From: Heterobilharzia americana
Taxonomy: Eukaryota; Platyhelminthes; Trematoda; Strigeidida; Schistosomatidae
Direction of reading: 5' to 3'
Length of the DNA stretch: 64,000 nt
Assembly: GCA_944470555.2 (NCBI GenBank)
Contig: OX104129.1
Location: 65,341,747-65,405,746 of the forward strand
In this document: piece after piece, positions 26,262-36,844 of the stretch
Layout of the letters: every line of letters begins with the position of its first letter
Numbering within the stretch: the first letter of the stretch is position 1
Notes under the pieces: model-generated
Told to the model about the DNA's origin: nothing
The model's input: the letters and a program-made list of their open reading frames with translations, nothing else
Databases searched by the model: none
Made by a program: the position numbers and the translations under genes

Positions 26262-26272
26262 ACACTGAAACT
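26262..26272 (+). repeat. Target-site duplication, right, of RTE copy B
   Basis: An exact repeat of the 11-mer at 24871-24881. Confidence 0.85.
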
Positions 26273-26837
26273 TCTGAGCTTATTGAACAAATGAACTTAT
26301 AAATCTACTCGAACAATGTAATACCAATGTGCTACCACTTTTCACTTCAACTCTGAGACTTACTACAAAGTGATAGAGTTTTCGAAAGCCTGTGACATAA
26401 CCAGAAACTAGAAAACTGTCCATAACGTTCATACCTGATAGAAAGGAAATCGTAACTAATTACAGAAGGTTATCCATCTAACTTAATTATTCAGCAATTC
26501 TTATCGCATACCAAACATGCAATTATGGGTTATAATGCAACCCATCAAATAATTTTTTCAACGTGTGGAAATGAAGTCTGACTACTCACCAAACGTTCAC
26601 AATGATCCAACAGCATGTGACGTTCAAAAAGAAAAGCTTTTTGTCGTGGCCACCTGAAAAGTCGAAGTCCACTAAGCAACCTTGTAAATATTCATGCAGT
26701 AGGCAGTGAGCCACACGTTTTGTGTGATGACTAATGATAGTACCTGGCTGTCCAAACCTCACTAGGTAGAGTGGTTTTTGAACATATGAACTGAGGGTTG
26801 GGTGTCAATGATCTAACCCAATGAGCTGCGATTCACT

Positions 26838-26975
26838 CGCACACAACGTTTTCTGCTTTCATATCACTCTTCTATTATTCTACTGTTCTTTGTGAACTAC
26901 TATGAAGTGTGGCAACATGAAACCATGTACATGTTTGCGATGTGATACGTTGATCTTGTACCTGTTGTCTGTCGA
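26838..26975 (+). mobile_element. RTE family II 3' tail fragment
   Basis: It shares 'ttttctgctttcatatcact' and 'gaagtgtggcaacatgaa' with 2490-2580, the tail of the family II copy there. Confidence 0.5.
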
Positions 26976-27016
26976 CCATGGCTGTCTGGTTATCTTATTG
27001 TAAGAAAGTTCACCCA

Positions 27017-27514
27017 TATCACGATCCTATCCTCATCCACTAAAACATCTCTCAGCTTTCATCCTTTAAATATTGGTGAGGTTCAATCCATAGGCATAAA
27101 GAACACCACTGAATCTCTATCAGCTCATCAGTAGACTTTCAGAGCATTTTTGAAGCCTTCCTAGTACTGTGAGCAATACTACTCAGTAAGTTAGTAAACG
27201 TTCCAGCACTTGGTCATGAGTCAAATTCTTCATATGATGGCGTTCGATTGGGTATTAGTTGCTCAGAATGAAGTAGGTAGAGTGAGATTTGAAACAGTCA
27301 CGCATCGGCTGAAAGCCGAGTCTCGAAGCCAGTGATGTGTAGTGAATAGCTTCGGAAAATCGTCTTCACTAATGAGTAGTTGTCACTTGGATGCACTTCA
27401 ATCTCGAGATGCTCCTCGCTCAATCTGCAACCACCAACTCGAGAAACGGCATGTTCTCAACACGTTGGTGGTCGTTTGTCTATCATTCTCCAAATATCAT
27501 CCGACAACTTGTTA
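27017..27514 (-). repeat. Large inverted repeat, right arm block 2
   Basis: Reverse complement of 20775-21271 with very few differences. It ends exactly where RTE fragment C begins. Confidence 0.9.
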
Positions 27515-27880
27515 TTATTATTTGTCCCTTGGGTTCCTAGTGGAACATAGGGCTTCAGTAGCACGCCTCCATTCCACTCTCTTCTCTGTAGACTTTTCAA
27601 CCTGGCACCATCACTGCCCATAAGCTTTCATTTCTTCCTCAGATGATCTCCATGTCACCCTTGCCACCGACGCCCAACTCATCGTTTGCCCTTTGGATTC
27701 CACTCAAGTACTGGCCTGGCGCGTGATGTCCTCAGTCGACCTTCTCAGTGTATGCTCAATCCATTCCATCTCCACTTTCTTCTACATATTTGTTAGGTGA
27801 TGGGTTCTTGGCTGGTTCGTTGCCAGACCAGAGTTCCTTGTTGCTTATTCTTTTTATTCTGACCATGCTTTCTGGTAAAT
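27515..27880 (-). mobile_element. RTE-like retrotransposon fragment C (3' end only)
   Basis: It starts with the family's TAA-type 3' tail followed by 'cccttgggttcctagtgg', as in copies D, E, G and H. It is truncated after about 365 bases. It interrupts the right arm of the inverted repeat relative to the left arm. Confidence 0.8.
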
Positions 27881-27893
27881 CGAGGCATCCGCA

Positions 27894-28155
27894 CACGAGC
27901 CCATATGACAATAGAGATCGATCAATTCGGTCCAATCAACGACGGTGTAATACAAACAATAACACTGAAACTATACCCTTCGCAATCGTGGCTCGGTGGG
28001 GTAGTGGATAACGTTCTGACGTTTGAAGTGATCGCCTCCGAGTCCGAATCTCGTTAGGAACAAGATCACTGAGTGAAAGACAGGTACATCCAGCTGAAGA
28101 GTCCCAAATGGGACGAAATGTGCATCCTGAATTCCACTGCTAGCCACTATCCATC
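27894..28155 (+). mobile_element. Sm-alpha-like SINE with intact-looking hammerhead
   Basis: The 5' segment 'ggtccaatcaacgacggtg' is shared, inverted, with 41560-41600. It is followed by an A-box-like 'ggctcggtggggtagtgg', a B-box-like 'gagtccgaatctc' and the hammerhead domain. It ends at 'gccactatccatc' and abuts block 1 of the inverted repeat right arm. Confidence 0.85.
28083..28140 (+). ncRNA. Hammerhead ribozyme (type I), core conserved
   Basis: The core strands ctgaaga and gaaa agree with the consensus CUGANGA...GAAA. Stem II (gtcc/ggac) is perfect. Stem III is a 3-bp helix with a 2-base loop (atg/cat). The predicted cleavage follows auc at 28126. Stem I pairs cag/ctg next to the core, with an A in place of the outer G. 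The 'ggtacat' internal loop opposite 'attcca' corresponds to the tertiary-contact loop described for the Schistosoma hammerhead. In this SINE class the ribozyme can cut the element's own RNA. Activity of this copy is inferred. Confidence 0.8.
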
Positions 28156-29080
28156 TTCACTAATGATAATATTCAATGAAAACTATTGAATAAACAAATG
28201 GTTTGCTTGAAGATAGAAATGTGGTTGTTATAAACAAACCCTACAAGGTTTAAATACGAAGACTAAGCCAGGTAATAAACTACCGGAATGTACATTACGA
28301 GATGAGTAGAGTATGGTGTTACAGCTGCGTCGTCACAACGACCCACCACCATCAATAACTTTAGACATAAATGTCAAATATTACTTGACGTGGTAGTTAC
28401 TGAAGTTAACCAACTAGTGGATTTAGACACAATATTGTGCATAACGTGAAGTTAGAAACTAGATAGTGAATTTTCATTGATATCAGCTTCTCATCTCTCC
28501 AATATTATCACAGGGAAGGAGGTGGAGAGACTTAAACTGGAACACGTTCCACATTCCATCCCGAAGATGAGGATATCAAGGGTATATTTATCACAGGACA
28601 GTTACTCATCTTACAGATAGACAAATCGACATAAAAACCTGTCCAAATCAAGATCAGTTCCCACCCTACCATCATCTTCTGCAATGACAGGGAAGATCAA
28701 CGTAGAACTTCACACACAAGTGCATCACTTCAAATTTTCTCACTTCACATCAGTACATAAAGAACAACTGGATAGAGAAAAACTGATGTCAAATTAGACA
28801 TAGGTGTATTGTAGAGAGTGGATTTACAGATAATGGTTAATCAAAACACTCAGGCAATGTTGCGCGCATTCAACGCGATACTACAAAATGCGAGTGTAAT
28901 ATGCAGTGGAGGCTGTTCAAATGTATGAAAATGAGGAGTCTGTTTATGCAACGACAATGAGTGGTGATGGGCAGCGAAATTTGCAGGAATAGATAGGTGA
29001 TAAATCCGCAATATCTAGTGAACAGCTATGTTTACTTATGACACAGACTGGCATGTAAAGTTATAAACTAGTGAGAGTGC
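28153..29080 (-). repeat. Large inverted repeat, right arm block 1
   Basis: Reverse complement of 18285-19206, near identity over about 900 bases. Confidence 0.9.
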
Positions 29081-30244
29081 ATCCATGAAGAACGGTTGAA
29101 ATATCTCGTCATAAGGAGGAATTAGTCCGTTAGAAATTGCAAAATTTAAACACATGGAACTTTATGCTATTAATTTTCATGGATGATACTTCATCCATAA
29201 AGTATTTGTAATGGATCCCTAATCACACTTCAATATTCTCAAAGTTTGATATACACTTTTCTGAAAATGTTTGATCATCAGTCACAAAAGCTTGTGAGTT
29301 TTAGAACCTGGAATTCTTAGATGACATGGTTGTGGTAGACGAAGATGCTGATAAATGCAGTCTTCTGAATGTTTCGAACTGTAATCTGATTATGTTCTCC
29401 ATGTCTTACTTAAATATAATTTTATTTCTGTTGATTTTCATTCACTATGTCGTTGAAGCTTCAACTGATACACTCTCTGCATGTATGTACACTGATGTGT
29501 CTGCCTAAACTTAGCTCATCAAAAGGTTTTACAATCTCAGAAGAAGTGGAGTGAAAATTTAAGTTAACAAAGCAGAGAGTAACTAAAGTTTACTTTAAGA
29601 TTTTCGATGGGTGTCATCTCTCCAAATTTAAGAGATAGACTTATTGTTGACTTATTAATTAGAAATATTTAAAGTTATCTGTCTGAACTAGACATTTCTA
29701 GATCCAGTTTCAATATGAGTACGTTGTCACACATACGCACAAGGTAGCTAGGATATATGGTTGGGTGTAAAATGATAAGCGTACCTGTAGACTTGTGATT
29801 GCACTAAGGAACACATTTTTCAGTGTAAAGGGGGTAAGTCGGGTGCGGGATAGATTTTGCACAGTGTAAAGCTGGAACATGTTGATTGTTCCTGTGGTAT
29901 TATAACTTGTAAATTTGAATTGAATCAAGATGATCCTGAATTAGCAGGCTCTTATACATACTCGCCTAAAGAATTACATTTATCTCTGTAAACTACTGAT
30001 ATTTATATCTGACCTCTTTCATTTTCGGCTGTAGTTTAAAATTTCTCACCTATCAATAACTGCGATTGTATTCTACTTTCACAAAAAACGTGTTCACTGT
30101 TGCATTGATTCACTAAATTGACTAACAAAAATCTTAACCAAACTATGTAATGTAGGAGTAGATTCTCATACTACTTTATACATTTATATCGACATGAATC
30201 TGACTCTAAAGTGTGTTGGTTCAAGACGTCATGTTGACTTTGGT
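29081..30244. other. No gene recognised
   Basis: AT-rich DNA with short frames only, at 29326-29508 (+) and 29710-29928 (-). Neither resembles a known protein. Confidence 0.45.
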
Positions 30245-30545
30245 GACTAGCAGATTAATTTACGACGCGCGTTTCATCCTATTTGGGACCCATCAGCTGG
30301 ATATACCTGCACTCCAGTGAGTGACTTTGTTCCCATACAGGTCCGAACCCAGTACTCTTCACTCCGAACTTCAGAATGTTATCCACTGGGGCACGATAGC
30401 TACCTCTTTTGCAACTGGTGTCATTTGCTGTAATGATACTTGTAATTTCGCGTTTCTATACAAGGCCGAATTGCCCGGCCTGTGTTGGCAGATAGCTTCT
30501 TATGCGGATGCCTCGATACTGTCGGATATTCATGATATTAACTTG
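30245..30545 (-). mobile_element. Sm-alpha-like SINE
   Basis: Minus-strand copy. The hammerhead end is near 30250, the tRNA-like region near 30345-30410, and the 5' segment extends to the 'gcggatgcctcgatactg' motif near 30510. The 'tgatacttgtaatttc' stretch near 30434 also occurs beside the copy at 4351. Confidence 0.8.
30250..30310 (-). ncRNA. Hammerhead motif, one core change
   Basis: Core 'ctgatgg' (A9 changed to G), stem II 'gtcccaaataggat', gaaac, stem III 'cgcgcg' and the gtc triplet. The loss of the invariant core A suggests reduced or no activity. Confidence 0.65.
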
Positions 30546-31399
30546 ATTCAAGTTGCCACACTTTACAAGCAGCATGAGAAGTAAAAGTGGATAGAAAGCA
30601 AATAATGGAGGAAATGAGAAAATATATGAGAAGAGAGTGGATGTATATATGAGAGTTAATGAAAATATTCAAGACTTCTATGATATCAAACAGTTTATGC
30701 CTCTTTGCTATTGTGACCAATTTTAAACCATATCACCAAGATCTATTAACCATTGATTTTTATCATTTTGAGCATTTCAGCTATGCATGACTCAGACTAA
30801 CAGTCAAAGACTTCATGAACTGATCATATATCTTCTTTTGGCCACCCTTAGCCTTTTTCCTACTCACTCCTGCTTCAGTTAAAATTGTGCATTGCTGCAT
30901 ATAACTATTATAAATGCCGTCACATATATTATAAAAAACCCTACATGTTTCAGGTTGTTGACGACAAATCAAAGAAGTGTAGGAAATATATTCAGTCAAA
31001 ATGCCTATTTTCTTTTTGTCATTAGTATGCTGACAGCCATCAGCAAAGCGCATTTATAGTTTTCGGGAGATTTTCAATCCTTCAGTAGTGATTTGAAATT
31101 GAATTTCACCTTATCCAACTTGGAAATATAACAATTAAACCGATGAAACCTCTATTGACTCTTTATAGTGTTCCATTGTGTAAGCAAACTAACCTTTATA
31201 TAAAAATTTTGTAAACACACTTCTCTAAATGATCCTGAATAGCATCCTGAATAACATGATCCCAGTTTATTTCATTAGCTCCTCTTCAGCTGTTTACAAT
31301 CTAGATGTCATGTTTAATCAATGGTGATATAATTCATGATGGTTATATTATTCAGGGTAATAATTAATCCCAACTTGACTATCTGATGTAGTCATAGTT

Positions 31400-31575
31400 C
31401 GATAGACTTATATCGCTGACACTGAGTGATGACTGAAGGCGAAATGAAATTCTTAGCTGAGGCGGGATTTGAACCAGAAACCTCTGTGCTACCTTCCCTC
31501 TACTCTAACAACTAAACTGCGAAACCCAGTTGCTGGCGAAATCCTTATTTTACTTCACTTTTGATTATTTGATTC
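31400..31575 (-). mobile_element. tRNA-derived SINE (family B)
   Basis: The minus strand carries a tRNA-like A-box region ('cgcagtttagttgttagagt') and a B-box ('ggttcaaatccc'). It has the same 'gatgactgaaggcgaaatgaaa' tail as the copy at 12786-12968. Confidence 0.65.
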
Positions 31576-32383
31576 ACTTCATGAGATGACTTTCTGTTAT
31601 AAAGAGGGTTCCAATCATTTTACTTTCTTTCTATGCAGCATTGAGTTTACAATAAGTTGGCATTGGTCAACAGGGAATGAGATCATTTCTGACTGTACAT
31701 TGATTTAAATGCGATTGTACAGCCTCTGGTGATGATATCACATAAAACAAGGGTTTTTTCCCACTGAAATCTTTCCTTTTTTATGATTCAATGGGAATTT
31801 TTAGGTCTTATTTTGATTCGAAGTCAATCTACTGGAGTTCTATCTTCCCCAGTCTGATCAAAACAGTGACGTAGTTAGTTTATATGACTTTCTAGTGTAT
31901 ATCGTTTTACACTCGCATGATTTTGCATATTTCTAATCTAAGCTATTCAAGTTTTCATTTGATATACGTCATTTATATTCCCTTGTTAGTCTGTACAAAC
32001 ATCATTTTGGTTGGAGCATTTGATCAAAGAATTTCTGCACACTTGACATTAGACTTTGTAGTGTATATCGATGACTCACCAGCCTGGTGTCCCACAGATA
32101 TTCCACTCTTTATTTTACTTTATTGTTGGTCTTTATACTAATACTTATTCAGTTCAACCTTGACTTTTGACTGAGTCTACTCTGGTGGCGGATGTTTCAA
32201 ATTTATTCCGTTTCTCTTACAAAACTGATTGAAAATACAGGAATTAAATTAAACACAACTCTTTAGGGTTACGTTACATGATCGTTCAAAACCTATCAGT
32301 AACCTGGATAGTTTTCAGTATAACACTGGCAAAGTCATTTTCTGCAACATGATTATCTCAATCCACTTAGGATAGCCATTGAC

Positions 32384-32421
<38 letters not shown>

Positions 32422-32790
32422 TATGAATTTTGAAAGCTGCTTGATAGTCGAGATCAATTTGTAACCACGAATGCGTTGCTTTAACTAGCTAATTTTATTT
32501 GGGATGGTTATCTGAAGTTTGCTAATGAATGTGCATTACTTATAACAACACATTTATTGTTAAATGGAAATCAGTCAATTCCCTAGAAAAACTTAAGCTA
32601 AATTGCAGTTCAATACGCTGTAGTGACAAGCTTTGAAACAGACCTTCTGAAGATGTAGTTCAAAGCCATGACCCGGGATTAAAACTAATTTCACTGTGAG
32701 GATGAACACTCACCGATGACATTAAGTGACGGTCATGGTGTATGCACGAACTGATGGTTGTTGGAAAACGTGAGGTGTTGGATTCTGACC
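31576..32790. other. No gene recognised
   Basis: AT-rich DNA. It includes an (AAT)n run at 32384-32420. No coding sequence was supported. Confidence 0.5.
32384..32420. repeat. (AAT)n microsatellite
   Basis: About twelve uninterrupted AAT units. Confidence 0.95.
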
Positions 32791-32800
32791 ATCTTACTAT
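32791..32800 (+). repeat. Target-site duplication, left, of RTE copy D
   Basis: The 10 bases atcttactat are repeated exactly at 34415-34424. Confidence 0.8.
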
Positions 32801-34414
32801 TATTATTATTAGTACCTTGGGTTCCTAATGAAACATAGGGCTTCACTAGCACGTCTCCAGTCAACTCTGTTCTCGGAAATCTTTTCAACCTGGCTCCACG
32901 ACAGCCCACAAGCTCTCATTTCCTCTTCACACGATCTCCTCCATGTCACCCTCGACTCAGACGCCCAACTCGTCGCTTCCCATCGGGGTTCCACTCAACT
33001 GCCCGGCCTGAAGCGTGATGTCTCCAGTCGGCCTTCTCAGTGTATCCCCAGCCCAATCCATCTCCAATTCCTTCCACTGCATATTTGTTGCGTGATAGGT
33101 TCTTGATTGGTTCGTTGCCAGACCAGAGTTCCTTGTTGCTCATTCTAACTATTCTGGCAATCCATCTGATCTTCAGAAATGAGCCAGCGTAAGCAGTTGT
33201 TGATGAATGTCTGTAGTTTATTGGAAATCCCTTTCGTGACGCGCCGGCAGGTCTCTCAACCATACACAAGCACTGACTTGGCTGAAGTGGTGTTGAAAAT
33301 CCGCATCTTGTTCACATTTTAGGCTGATTGCAGAAGATCTCCACACTGGTTTCAGGCTAATCAACGCCTGTCTTGCTTCTCCGATCCTGACTAGCTTTGA
33401 CATCCTCGTCTGTGCCACCATTGCCACCTGTAGTTGAAACAGTGCTTCCTAGATAGGTGAAGGAGGTTACTTCCTTTAAGTTTCTCACGTTGATGGTGAT
33501 TGGAGTTTGTTGTTGTTGTTGTTGGTGTGGTATATTCATCACCTCCGTCTTCTCTATATTCACTTGAAGTCCCGGCTTCCTTCACTGCCTCTTCTATCAA
33601 CTTGTTAGTTTTCGCCTGTACATCTTCAAGTTTGTCTGACATCAGACACAAGTGATCGTTGGCGAAATCCAGATCTTCTAGGTTCTTTTCCGCAGTCCAG
33701 CCAGTGTATCCCCCTCTTCTCGCTCACCACTGTTTGCTGCATCATCCAGTCCACTAGACCACAATCAGGACTATCATGGGGGATAGTAGGCAGCAGCCTT
33801 GTTTCACTCCTGTCTTCACTTCACCCCAAAGGCATCACTGAGCTACCCACTGTGAATTACTTGGTTGGCATGTGGCATGCGTCTTCATATAGTTGTTGAA
33901 TGAGGCTGGTAAAGGTTTGCGGTATTCCGTAGTATTGAAGCAGTTTCCAAATTACCTGTCGGTCGACGCTGTCAAAGGCCGGCTTTTTCAAAGTCGATAA
34001 AGTTGAGGTAGAGAATTGAGTTGACTGCCATTCTGTACTCTGTTCTATGATGATGCGTAGTAAAGCGTTGCGATTTGTTTCGCACATGATTTGTACCTCC
34101 TGAATCCAGCCAGCCAGCCTGTTCCGGTTGTAGTTTTGAATCCAGCTCATCTTTTGGCCTCTCCAGGATGATGCGGCTTAATATTTTGCTTTGTTTGGGT
34201 GGACAGGAGAGTGATTCCGCACCAGTTCTTGCAGACACTGAGGTCTCCCTTCTTCGGGAATTTGACGAGGTAACCCTTCTTCCAATCCAATGGCAGGTAG
34301 CTTCTCTTCCTTCCACAACTTCTGCACTAGTGGTGTGGTGTGAGCATGTCCGCTGTTGTCTCTGAGTCTATTTTGAGTGCTTCTGGCAGGATCCCGTCTG
34401 GTCCTGTTCGCCAT
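32801..34414 (-). mobile_element. RTE-like retrotransposon copy D, 5'-truncated
   Basis: It is 5'-truncated inside the RT just after 'PDGI' (about 34390) and ends in a TAA-type 3' tail. Within it are the 'DSVDRQVIWKLLQYYGIP' block (about 33960-33910), an F-A-N-D-H-L catalytic box (33652-33670), 'IEKTEVMNIPHQQQQQ' (about 33560-33515) and the C-terminal 'ISNKLQTFINNCL' region. It is almost identical to the matching part of copy G, sharing the same box change and frame breaks. Confidence 0.9.
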
Positions 34415-34424
34415 ATCTTACTAT
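34415..34424 (+). repeat. Target-site duplication, right, of RTE copy D
   Basis: An exact repeat of 32791-32800. Confidence 0.8.
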
Positions 34425-34795
34425 GATATAATTATACTTCATACCATGCAGTCTATTGTTAATCGGGACACCTCCAGCTTTAGAACTTACAAAACATCTA
34501 CCTGCAGCATGACGTATGGACAAAAGAAGTTACGATAGAGGATTCGTACAAATGTCAGCATCGTTAGCATTATTTTGCTCACAAACGTAAAGTAACAGTT
34601 TTCGAGGTATATTTAACCTGCTGATTTTGACCTAAACTCATCATAGATACTAAATTCTGTGTGCCAGTGAACTAAAAACCAAATGATTTTTCAGTGTATC
34701 GAAGATGGAAATCATAGATATTGTATCCAAAATTGCATCTGGTACAGTAGAAAAGACTTACAACTAATCAGAAGAATGAACTCAAATATACGTGG

Positions 34796-34809
34796 GTATT
34801 CAAGTGATA
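34796..34809 (+). repeat. Target-site duplication, left, of inverted Penelope-like pair
   Basis: The 14 bases gtattcaagtgata occur exactly here and at 35415-35428, framing a 605-base insertion. Confidence 0.85.
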
Positions 34810-35414
34810 TGGTGGAGAATATTTGTAGCTCAGGTGGATAGTCTTGGTTGTATTGTGTTCTTTGAGCTGGGTTGTTTAATCGTGGAGCTTTCATTGTCTT
34901 TCTAGACGACATCATCAGCATTAGCTTCAGTCTGAAGTGAGCTGTCAATATCTCACCGTTAGTGATTAAGTAGCTTGCCTTGATGAAGTGGTTTGCGATT
35001 GGTTGTTTCCTTCTATTGTTGCGTCAGTGACTGTATAGATTTTCCTGTTGGCTGTTTCTCCGTCTGACCTCTGACCTTTCTGTCATTTATCATCTTTCTC
35101 ATTGGTTGAAAGATTGGATCTAGAAGCTTGGCACTCAGGTCAGTCAGCGATCAACAGACGTATAGACATAGACCCAATCTATCAACTAATAAGAAAAATG
35201 ACAAACGACAGGAAGGTCAGAGTTCAAGCAGAGGAACAACCAACAGAAAACTCTTTGCAGTCAGTCAATGACACAACAATCAAAGGAAATAATCAATCTC
35301 ACACAAAGCAGTTAGTCAGGGCAAGCTACTAGATCACTCACGGATGTCGTCTAGAAAGACGATGAAAGCTCCACGACTAAACAACCCAGCTCGGAGAACA
35401 CAATACAACCAAGA
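34810..35414. mobile_element. Penelope-like element remnant: two inverted terminal arms
   Basis: The left arm (about 34843-35115) is on the minus strand and the right arm (about 35118-35414) on the plus strand. They are diverged inverted copies of the same sequence with almost no spacer. The right arm begins with 'LEAWHSGQSAINRRIDIDP' (35126-35180), the usual C-terminus after the GIY-YIG domain of schistosome PLEs. Both arms end in the hammerhead-like terminal repeat and 'gaacacaatacaaccaag'. The exact flanking 14-mer shows that the pair inserted as one unit. Confidence 0.8.
34852..34932 (-). ncRNA. Hammerhead-like motif in PLE terminal arm (left)
   Basis: The minus strand has 'ctgatga', an extra t, then an imperfect hairpin (gtcgtct-agaa-agacaat) and 'gaaa'. 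A 4-bp agct/agct stem III follows, leading to 'ctc'. Hammerhead ribozymes are known in PLE terminal repeats. I could not pair stem I by eye, so the call is tentative. Confidence 0.4.
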
Positions 35415-35428
35415 GTATTCAAGTGATA
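35415..35428 (+). repeat. Target-site duplication, right, of inverted Penelope-like pair
   Basis: An exact repeat of 34796-34809. Confidence 0.85.
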
Positions 35429-35639
35429 AATAACTTAAACCCCAGTCCCACACATTACGAATACTTTTGCTTTATGAGGTCATTTTACCTCAAAAACATC
35501 AATCCCAAATAGGCAGAAAAGAATTTGTATACTTCCATCACCTTTTTTTCATTGTTATTACGTCATAACATGGGTGTATAGTGTTCAAACAATCAAACTT
35601 TTCTAAAGTATTTTGCAGTTTTTCATTGACATTATGTTG

Positions 35640-35795
35640 CAGCTTACTTGGTGACTAACAGTGGAATCTAGGATACACGTTTTGTCCCATTCGAGACTTG
35701 TCAGGTAGATTTGCTTGCACCCTATTAAGCCTCAATACTAGCATTCGTCACTTCGAATCCTGGGGCATTTCTCACTGAGCTATCCAGACATGATA
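35640..35795 (-). mobile_element. Sm-alpha-like SINE, truncated
   Basis: Minus-strand copy with a degraded hammerhead: core 'ctgacaa', stem II partly kept, 'caaaac' instead of 'cgaaac'. The tRNA-like part is 'ctcagtgag' to 'ggattcgaag'. Confidence 0.7.
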
Positions 35796-36089
35796 CCCAT
35801 CACTTAAGCATCGAGTGTCAGTAATCATTTTTTTCATGTGATGGGTGTTGAGTTCGAGTATTTTAGTTTTTAAACAATGTACAAATCAAACTAGTGAGAC
35901 GGGAGAAATCTTTATCAATTTAGTTAATATTGACCAAATATTTTACCTACTAATATTCTTAAGAAATAATTTAACATTGTTGCATATAAGTGATCAAGAA
36001 AACACATACTGGGAGAAACTTGCAAGAATCAACAAGCTATATTGATATTGCATAAGTGAGTAGCTTACTCTAAGGAATAAATACACCAA

Positions 36090-36335
36090 TAATAACAATA
36101 ATCCAGTCCAATCAACGGCGGAGATTTACAAGTTATAACATCACAACTATGGTATACCTATCGCACAAACAATGGTTATCGTGATTCAGTGGTCTAGTGG
36201 GTAACGCTTGGATCTTCAAGTCTTAGTACTAGGAACGACATCACTTGATGAGGGGAAGGTATATCTGGCTGATCAGTCCCGAATAGGACGAATCGCACCT
36301 CCTTAATTCCACTGCTAGATACTATCCATCAATGA
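36090..36335 (+). mobile_element. Sm-alpha-like SINE
   Basis: It contains 'agtccaatcaacggcgg', an A-box-like 'cagtggtctagtgggtaacg' and a hammerhead remnant ('ctgatcagtcccgaataggacgaatc'), ending at 'actatccatc'. Core changes in both strands suggest it is inactive. Confidence 0.75.
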
Positions 36336-36796
36336 TATGGAAACCGAGAGCACCGGTAATACTTAGGCATCCATACAGAAGTCCGTATCGCAATAGTGGA
36401 TGGTCATTTCGACAGAGATTCTCAAGCTATGAAATTGAAAATAACTAGACTGATTGGAGAAGTATAAAATGTTCTTAAGTGATGCAGATATCAGATGAAC
36501 ACTTTCTGCATATTTGTGAAAATGACTGAAACCATCTTGACAGAAATAAAATTTTATAATTCATGAAATTGTTTTTATTTCAGTTCACTGAAATGATTCA
36601 ACTAATTCTATTATATTCTCGTTGTAACAAAGAGTGAAATAAATCAAATTTTCAATTATTCCATTGATTTAAATGAATTTTTCGAAAAGAAAGCAAATTA
36701 GTAGGCGATTTTTGAACCAGTTGATCAATGCTTCTTTGTTTCATTAAAGTCATTAAAAATTATGTACCGTTGAAATTTGAACAGGAATGACTTTGT

Positions 36797-36802
36797 TTTA
36801 TT
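36797..36802 (-). promoter_or_regulatory. Candidate polyadenylation signal of the Hox gene
   Basis: aataaa on the minus strand, 42 bases after the stop codon at 36845. Further candidates lie downstream in AT-rich sequence, so use of this one is uncertain. Confidence 0.4.
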
Positions 36803-36844
36803 TATAAATGAGAATAATATATGATTACCAGAAGGCATATAATT

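Noticed and set aside
25793..26290. 165-codon minus-strand frame
   Set aside because: It is antisense to the 3' region of RTE copy B. The same antisense wording (SLGFLVEHRASV) appears over all family 3' ends, so it is a shadow.
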